A stretch of 9,524 nt of DNA from an uncultured Collinsella sp. (GTDB lineage Bacteria; Actinomycetota; Coriobacteriia; Coriobacteriales; Coriobacteriaceae): contig URVD01000053.1 in assembly GCA_900551195.1 (NCBI GenBank), forward strand, positions 1-9,524, given 5' to 3'. The notes below the pieces were generated by a model. That model had not been told where the DNA came from and made no database searches. It was given only the letters and a program-made list of their open reading frames with translations. Made by a program: the position numbers and the translations under genes. This document shows, piece by piece, positions 5,581-9,524 of the stretch. Positions within the stretch are counted from its first letter, which is position 1, and each line of letters starts with the position of its first letter.

Positions 5581-6276
5581 ATGAACGATATCCAGGGCTA
5601 TCAGAACGGCCCCATCGAGACCGGTGCAAGCCGTGCCAAGGAGATGTCGCCGCGCGCGTACAACCTTGTCATGTCTGCCCTGATTTTCTTGGGCTTTTGC
5701 GCCATGGGCGCCGGCGCCTACTTTACGAGCACCATGTCGTTTGCGCGCATGATGATGAGCGGCGCAGCCTTGCCGCTGGTCTTTGGCTCGTTTATTTTGA
5801 CCATCGTCGGCATGGTCATGATGTCGGCCGCCGCCAGCAAGCAGTCCGTGGGCCTGTCCCTTGTGGGCTACGTAATCTTTGCGAGTACCTTTGGCCTGAC
5901 CGCGTCGTTTGGCCTTGCCAACTACGACCTGCCCACCATCAACACCGCTTTTATCGCCACGGCCGCCATCACCTTTGTCTTTGGCGCCTTGGGCGTGACG
6001 TTCCCCAAGTTTTTCCAGCGCGTATATGGCATCGGTTTTGGCATTCTGCTCGCCACTGTTCTGGTTGAGATCGTGCTGATGTTCATGGGCGTCTCGCAGT
6101 CCATCACCGACCTGATCGTGATCGTGGTGTTCGCCGGCTTTATTGGCTACGACACCTATGTTGCCACGACGGTGCCGCCTACGCTGCCCAACGCCGTGCT
6201 CATGGCGTCCAATCTGTTCGTTGACATTATCAACGTGTTCCTGCGCATCCTGAACATCCTTGGCCGTCGCGACTAG
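5581..6276 (+). CDS. Bax inhibitor-1 (BI-1/YetJ/YccA) family membrane protein
   Basis: A 231-aa protein from ATG 5581. AAAGGA (5569-5574) sits 6 nt upstream, which favours it over GTG 5566. A hydrophilic N-terminus of about 25 residues is followed by six to seven membrane segments, at about 27-49, 60-83, 90-112, 119-141, 149-170, 174-191 and 205-226. The late GFIGYDT block (Asp191) and LFVDIINVFLRILNILGRR (Asp215) are the Bax1-I signature. The 24-residue spacing of these two Asp residues equals that of Asp171/Asp195 in Bacillus YetJ, the pH-sensing pair that gates calcium leak. A pH-dependent calcium leak or membrane-stress role is inferred from that homology. The gene is monocistronic, with a terminator 44 nt after the stop. 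The family call is firm, the physiological role unproven. Confidence 0.9.
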   Translation: MNDIQGYQNGPIETGASRAKEMSPRAYNLVMSALIFLGFCAMGAGAYFTSTMSFARMMMSGAALPLVFGSFILTIVGMVMMSAAASKQSVGLSLVGYVIFASTFGLTASFGLANYDLPTINTAFIATAAITFVFGALGVTFPKFFQRVYGIGFGILLATVLVEIVLMFMGVSQSITDLIVIVVFAGFIGYDTYVATTVPPTLPNAVLMASNLFVDIINVFLRILNILGRRD

Positions 6277-6319
6277 TGGCGAATTGCGGCGGTGCTTGCC
6301 GTGCGGGCAAATCGATGCG

Positions 6320-6348
6320 AAAGGCGGTCCTTCGGGGCCGTCTTTTTT
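6320..6348 (+). terminator. Intrinsic terminator with UUCG tetraloop
   Basis: An 11-bp stem (6320-6330 with 6335-6345, two G-U pairs) is closed by a C(UUCG)G tetraloop. The T-run is 6343-6348. It lies 44 nt after the Bax-inhibitor-like gene and ends its transcript. Confidence 0.92.
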
Positions 6349-6361
6349 GTACGCGGCGGGG

Positions 6362-6367
6362 TATCAT
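6362..6367 (+). promoter_or_regulatory. Candidate -10 box for the PARG-like gene
   Basis: TATCAT lies 14 nt after the preceding terminator and 46 nt before ATG 6414, the only hexamer close to -10 consensus in this gap. The -35 position would overlap the terminator T-run and shows no good match. The preceding terminator makes a promoter in 6349-6413 necessary unless there is read-through. Confidence 0.28.
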
Positions 6368-6413
6368 GGATGGGAAAAGCCGATAGCGGCAGCGACAGGA
6401 AAGGTGGCCACGT

Positions 6414-7547
6414 ATGGCAGACGTCGACAACAGGAACCGTAACCGCAGGTCCAACCGAGCGGGTCAGCCCAATCCCAAGCGCGAGGCCCGTGCCAAGGCC
6501 GCCGAGCGTCACGTGTCAACTGTGTCCGAAGCGTGCGCCAAGGATATCGAGCGTTCGCTTGCCGGTGTTCGCGAGTTTGACGGTATGCCTGCCGGCTTTG
6601 TCGCGGCGATGAAGGCCAAGGTTCAGAGTGCTGTGGCCGCCGAAGAGCAGGTCGCCGAGGACGTCGAGAACGCGGAGACTGCCGAGGTCGAGGCAGCGCC
6701 CGAGACCGAGGCGGCGCCCGAGCCCGTCGAGGAGCCTGCCGAGGAAATCGCCGAAGCTGAGTCCGCGCCTGCTGAGGAGCCTGCTGCGTCCCTGCCTGAG
6801 GTCACCGTGCTCGATGCCTCCGCCACGCAGGCCATCTTGGACAACGGTCGTGGCTATGCGCAGTTCTGCGACATGGCCGTGCTCGCCTTTGCCTCGTTCA
6901 CCAATCCGGGCGGTGGCTATATTCAGGGTTATCTGGGCCAGGAGGCCACGCTGTGCGCCGATTCGTATCTGTACAACGTTCTCGATAAGCAGCGTAAGTG
7001 GTACGGCGAGAACCGTCGCCGCAACATCAACTGCGAGCTCTATCGTAACCGCGCCCTGGTGGTGCCTGCGGTGCGCTTCGACCGCAACCACGTGCATGCA
7101 TACGCCGACGTGATCGTGGCCGCTGCGCCCAACGTTAGACGCGCCCGCCAGGAGTATCGCGTGAGCGACGATGCTCTGCTGGATGCCCTGCGCGACCGTA
7201 TCCGCTTTGTGCTCGCCATCTGCGATGAGCTGGGTCGCGAGAAGCTCGTACTGGGTGCTTGGGGCTGCGAGAACAACGGCTTTGACGCAGAGGCCGTGGC
7301 CGAGCTCTTCCGCAAGGAGCTCGCGTCGGGCGACTTCAAGGTCAAGCAGGTCTTCTTTGCCGTGCCCTCTACGCGCTGGGACCAGGACTTTGCCAAGTTC
7401 GAGCACGTGCTGGCAAACTTCCCCGAGCGCAACGAGGAGTCCTATGCCCAGGTTGCCGCTCGCGCTGCGGCAGCTCGCGCCGCCGAGCAGGCCCAGGCTG
7501 CTACCGAGGATGATGAGAACGAGGACGATTGGCGCAAGTACCTGTAA
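6414..7547 (+). CDS. TIGR02452/microbial-PARG-like macrodomain protein with altered catalytic motif
   Basis: A 377-aa protein; GGAAAGG lies about 10 nt before ATG 6414. Residues 1-35 are rich in Asn/Arg/Lys, about 75-130 is an acidic Glu/Ala/Pro low-complexity tract, and the folded domain covers about 130-345. The domain shows CDMAVLAFASFTNPGGGY (151-168) with the glycine triplet G166-G168. Q176-E177-A178 follows at the spacing of the PARG signature GGG-X6-8-QEE. Next come CADSYLYNVLD, a VIVAAAPNV block and KLVLGAWGCENNGFD, all typical of the TIGR02452 (DUF2263, microbial PARG) family. Such enzymes hydrolyse ADP-ribose linkages. Here the second Glu, the catalytic acid in characterised PARGs, is Ala, so hydrolysis may be lost or altered while ADP-ribose binding persists. 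The C-terminus is an Ala/Glu-rich helix then an acidic tail. Flanking terminators indicate a single-gene unit. Confidence 0.82.
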   Translation: MADVDNRNRNRRSNRAGQPNPKREARAKAAERHVSTVSEACAKDIERSLAGVREFDGMPAGFVAAMKAKVQSAVAAEEQVAEDVENAETAEVEAAPETEAAPEPVEEPAEEIAEAESAPAEEPAASLPEVTVLDASATQAILDNGRGYAQFCDMAVLAFASFTNPGGGYIQGYLGQEATLCADSYLYNVLDKQRKWYGENRRRNINCELYRNRALVVPAVRFDRNHVHAYADVIVAAAPNVRRARQEYRVSDDALLDALRDRIRFVLAICDELGREKLVLGAWGCENNGFDAEAVAELFRKELASGDFKVKQVFFAVPSTRWDQDFAKFEHVLANFPERNEESYAQVAARAAAARAAEQAQAATEDDENEDDWRKYL

Positions 7548-7572
7548 TCGGTACGTGCTGACAGATGGGTCG

Positions 7573-7605
7573 AGCCGGCGGGAGGGCTGCTCCCGTCGGC
7601 TTTTT
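7573..7605 (+). terminator. Intrinsic terminator of the PARG-like gene
   Basis: A 12-bp stem (7573-7584 with 7590-7601, one G-U pair) encloses a 5-nt loop and runs into T-run 7601-7605. It lies 25 nt after the PARG-like stop and ends 19 nt before the next start codon. The SGNH gene therefore depends on read-through or on a promoter I could not place. Confidence 0.88.
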
Positions 7606-7624
7606 ACTGAGCGAGGGGCTTACG

Positions 7625-8284
7625 ATGAAAAACGTTCTATGCTTTGGCGACAGCAACACCTATGGTTACGATCCGGCGGGCATGCGCGACGGCACCGCGG
7701 TGCGCTATGCGCGGGATGTGCGCTGGTGCGGCGTGGCCCAACGTGACTTAGGCGAGGGCTGGCATGTAATTGAAGAAGGCCTCAACGGCCGCACGACGGT
7801 ACGCGACGACATGTGCCATCTGGACACTAACCTCAACGGTATTCGCGCGCTTCCGATGCTGCTCGAGGCCCATAAGCCGCTGGACGCCATTGTGATCATG
7901 CTGGGCACCAACGACTGCAAGACGGTCTTTAACGTGACGGCTGCCGATATCGCCCGTGGCGCCATGGCGCTGATTCGCGCCGTCCGCGCGTTTCCGTGGA
8001 CCGACGCTGCGCCTTGCCCGCGCATCCTGCTGATGGCTCCTATCAAGATCAAGCCGCAGATCGCCGATGTATATATGACCGATTTTGACGAGCGTTCCGT
8101 CGAGGCCTCGGAGCATTTTGCTGAATACTACGCGCACGTAGCCGAGCAGTTTGGCTGCGACTTTTTGAATGCAGCGGAGTTTGCCGAGCCGGGCGATATC
8201 GACTATCTGCATATGATGCCCGAAAGCCATGAGAGCCTGGGTCACGCCGTGGCGGCCAAGCTCCAAGAGATGCTCGGTGAGTAG
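7625..8284 (+). CDS. SGNH/GDSL hydrolase, arylesterase/acyltransferase type
   Basis: A 219-aa protein from ATG 7625, with GAGGGG (7613-7618) about 6 nt upstream. An earlier in-frame ATG (7565) would run through the terminator hairpin and is rejected. All SGNH blocks are visible: block I FGDSNTYG with nucleophile Ser10, block II Gly52 in EEGLNGRTT, block III GTND with Asn96, and block V Asp193-x-x-His196. The layout (ILCFGDS, the RYARDVRWCGV segment, VIEEGLNGRTT, LDAIVIMLGTND) resembles the Mycobacterium smegmatis arylesterase/acyltransferase AcT, which hydrolyses short acyl esters and forms esters or peracids in water. There is no signal peptide, so it is probably cytosolic with a small-ester or acetylated-metabolite substrate; the natural substrate cannot be told. 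Length and motif spacing are complete. It ends convergent to thiD. Confidence 0.93.
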   Translation: MKNVLCFGDSNTYGYDPAGMRDGTAVRYARDVRWCGVAQRDLGEGWHVIEEGLNGRTTVRDDMCHLDTNLNGIRALPMLLEAHKPLDAIVIMLGTNDCKTVFNVTAADIARGAMALIRAVRAFPWTDAAPCPRILLMAPIKIKPQIADVYMTDFDERSVEASEHFAEYYAHVAEQFGCDFLNAAEFAEPGDIDYLHMMPESHESLGHAVAAKLQEMLGE

Positions 8285-8340
8285 CACGGCCCCAAACCAC
8301 CACAATAGTTCTCCTTGCGACGGCTTGTTTCGTTGGTTTG

Positions 8341-8556
8341 CTTTGATCTGTAACAGTTGTAAGGCCAAAAACGGGCTAGATGTTACAGATTAAGATTATT
8401 TAGGTCGATATCGGTCGTTTGTCTCGATCTGTAACATCTAGGGTCGATTTTGCCGAGTTACTGTTACACATCGAGATTATCTTCTCAGTGGAATTTGGAT
8501 GTCTCGATTTGTAACGGGTGGGCCGAAAAATGGACTTTAACTGTTACAGATCGAGA
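8341..8556. repeat. Tandem array of three palindromic hairpin units, 80-81-nt period
   Basis: Unit A pairs 8346-8355 with 8381-8390. Unit B pairs 8422-8436 with 8462-8476, 14 of 15 positions. Unit C pairs 8502-8515 with 8543-8556, including one G-U. Consensus arms are TCTCGATCTGTAACA and its complement around a 25-26-nt loop. Equivalent arm positions recur every 81 and 80 nt. The arms are conserved, the loops have diverged: A and C share GGCC(A/G)AAAAA, while B carries TTTTGCC, its reverse complement. The array fills most of the 333-nt gap 8285-8617, between convergent genes, so a promoter role is unlikely. The rest of the gap, 8285-8340, shows only a weak 7-bp repeat (8293-8299 with 8334-8340). 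Confidence 0.85.
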
Positions 8557-8566
8557 TGTTTGTGGG

Positions 8567-8605
8567 AACCACCGCAAGGGTGCCTGTCCCCTTTGCGGTG
8601 GTTTT
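8567..8605. terminator. Hairpin between convergent SGNH gene and thiD, probable bidirectional terminator
   Basis: AACCACCGCAA (8567-8577) pairs perfectly with 8593-8603, and GGG 8578-8580 can extend the stem with CCC 8588-8590 across a small bulge. On the plus strand T-run 8602-8605 follows. On the minus strand it lies 13 nt after the thiD stop but is followed by only two T residues. The loop arm contains GTGCCTGTCCCC. Confidence 0.7.
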
Positions 8606-8617
8606 GGACTGCGAATC

Positions 8618-9448
8618 TTAATACTGCCACATGTGGTTGACGGGGCCGGAGCCTTTGCCCATGTTCAGGCCGGCGGCCAGAGCGCCTGTCAGGTAGGCCT
8701 TGCCAGCGTTGACGGCATCGGCAAGATCCATACCCTGGGCCAGCGCGCAGGCAATGGCGGACGAGAGCGTGCAGCCGGTGCCGTGTGTGTTATTGGTATC
8801 GATACGCTTGTGGCGGAACCACGTGGTGAGTGGATCTCCCAGATGGTTGCCCTCGTCATCGAGCGGCGCGGGTTCGGCCAGTACATCGTTGGCCTCGTTG
8901 ACAAGATGCCCACCCTTAACGAGGGATGCGCAACCAAAGCGGCGGGTGAGGAGCATGGCAGCATTTTGCTGCGTGCGCTCGGAGTCGACCTCGTAGTCGA
9001 GCAGGGCCATGGCCTCGGGAATATTGGGCGTGATAACCGTCGCCAGCGGGAACAGGCGGCGGGTGAGCGCCTCGGCGGCATCTTCGGCAATCAGCCGCGC
9101 GCCCGAGGTGGCGACCATGACGGGGTCGACGACCACGTTCGTTGCGTTCCAGGCGCTCAAGCGGTCGGCGATGACTTCGATAATCTCGACAGAAGAAACC
9201 ATGCCGATCTTGACGGCGCTCGGGCGGATATCGTCAAAAACGGCGTCAATTTGCGCGGCTACGATATCTGGCGAGATATCCTGTACGGCGGTGACGCCCA
9301 GCGTGTTTTGCGCTGTGATGGCGGTGATGGCCGTCTCGGCATACAGGCGGTGCGCCGTGATGGTCTTGATGTCGGCCTGAATGCCGGCGCCGCCGCTGGA
9401 ATCGGATCCCGCGATGGACAGGACGGCAGGTACCTTACTACGATCCAT
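8618..9448 (-). CDS. thiD: Hydroxymethylpyrimidine / HMP-phosphate kinase
   Basis: A 276-aa protein starting at ATG 9446-9448, with AAGGGAG (in the complement of 9454-9461) about 5 nt upstream. It has the ribokinase-fold ThiD signatures: the substrate loop AGSDSSGGAGIQAD (13-26), TAQNT (45-49), VVDPVM (106-111), the TPNIPEA block (140-146), KGGH (178-181) and the NTHGTGC anion hole with catalytic Cys226 (220-226). The length matches the family (about 265-280 aa). The enzyme phosphorylates 4-amino-5-hydroxymethyl-2-methylpyrimidine and then its monophosphate, giving HMP-PP for coupling to the thiazole unit in thiamine phosphate synthesis in the cytosol. The GAGIQAD form and the single kinase domain favour ThiD over pyridoxal kinase PdxY/PdxK. 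No other thi gene lies in the window. A stand-alone thiD fits HMP salvage as well as de novo synthesis. Confidence 0.95.
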   Translation of the reverse strand: MDRSKVPAVLSIAGSDSSGGAGIQADIKTITAHRLYAETAITAITAQNTLGVTAVQDISPDIVAAQIDAVFDDIRPSAVKIGMVSSVEIIEVIADRLSAWNATNVVVDPVMVATSGARLIAEDAAEALTRRLFPLATVITPNIPEAMALLDYEVDSERTQQNAAMLLTRRFGCASLVKGGHLVNEANDVLAEPAPLDDEGNHLGDPLTTWFRHKRIDTNNTHGTGCTLSSAIACALAQGMDLADAVNAGKAYLTGALAAGLNMGKGSGPVNHMWQY

Positions 9449-9494
9449 GTTCGCTCCCTTGTTCGGTCGGAATCAAATGGGTCTTTAAGCCAGC

Positions 9495-9500
9495 ATTATA
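9495..9500 (-). promoter_or_regulatory. Candidate -10 box for thiD
   Basis: On the minus strand this reads TATAAT, a perfect -10 match 46 nt before the thiD ATG. The predicted start of transcription is near 9488, giving a leader of about 40 nt. A -35 would fall at about 9518-9523, next to the window edge, and shows no good match. A leader this short has no room for a TPP riboswitch. Confidence 0.4.
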
Positions 9501-9524
9501 AAGATGCCCGGGCCGACTCTATGT

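Noticed and set aside
7565..7624. Upstream ATG for the SGNH hydrolase adding 20 residues
   Set aside because: The extension would be encoded by the terminator hairpin 7573-7605. ATG 7625 gives the normal family start MKNVLCFGDS and has a ribosome site.
8341..8556. CRISPR array
   Set aside because: Units are palindromes about 80 nt apart with similar-sized diverged loops, not short identical repeats with unique spacers of typical length, and no cas gene is present.
9449..9524. TPP riboswitch upstream of thiD
   Set aside because: Only 76 nt are available, with a TATAAT box at 9495-9500. I could not find the conserved CUGAGA or related THI-box elements. A riboswitch further upstream, outside the window, cannot be excluded.

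Overview
This 9.5-kb window looks like chromosomal DNA from a high-GC Gram-positive. My best inference is an actinobacterium of the class Coriobacteriia, Collinsella-like. The basis is the G/C-ending codon preference of most genes, the yggS-sepF-yggT-divIVA order, and the overall gene content. No rRNA or marker gene is present to fix the taxonomy. I see no tRNA, IS transposase, phage gene or CRISPR array.

Region 1 (1-2245, + strand) is a cell-division and polarity cluster: the 3' end of a YggS/PLPBP gene, sepF (FtsZ-membrane anchor), yggT (membrane protein) and divIVA (polar coiled-coil scaffold). It ends in a strong intrinsic terminator at 2216-2245. The order matches the Firmicutes ylmE-ylmF-ylmG-(ylmH)-divIVA cluster, with no ylmH between yggT and divIVA. 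The yggT gene appears to begin at a non-canonical ATC codon.

Region 2 (2271-4908, - strand) holds a nitroreductase-family flavoprotein with its own terminator. Upstream of it lie a C-rich degenerate direct-repeat segment and a large inverted-repeat element (3052-3165). Next comes a pit-type phosphate transporter followed by its DUF47/PhoU-like partner. The 5' half of the nitroreductase gene and its upstream DNA have strand composition and codon choice unlike the 3' half and the neighbouring genes.

Region 3 (5122-8284, + strand) contains four genes. The first is a small uncharacterised protein whose promoter geometry suggests a leaderless mRNA. The others are a Bax-inhibitor-1 family membrane protein, a TIGR02452/microbial-PARG-like macrodomain protein in which the second Glu of the QEE signature is Ala, and an SGNH arylesterase/acyltransferase. 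Terminators separate the later genes, so they look like single-gene units and not one operon.

Region 4 (8285-9524) is a 333-nt convergent intergenic gap followed by thiD on the - strand. The gap carries three palindromic hairpin units repeating every 80-81 nt, with pairing preserved by covariation, followed by a terminator-like hairpin. The thiD gene (HMP/HMP-P kinase of thiamine synthesis) has a TATAAT box just upstream and no room for a TPP riboswitch behind that box.

The most interesting items are the tandem hairpin array at 8341-8556, the ATC start of yggT, the QEA variant of the PARG-like protein, the 114-bp inverted-repeat element at 3052-3165, and the probable leaderless gene at 5159.
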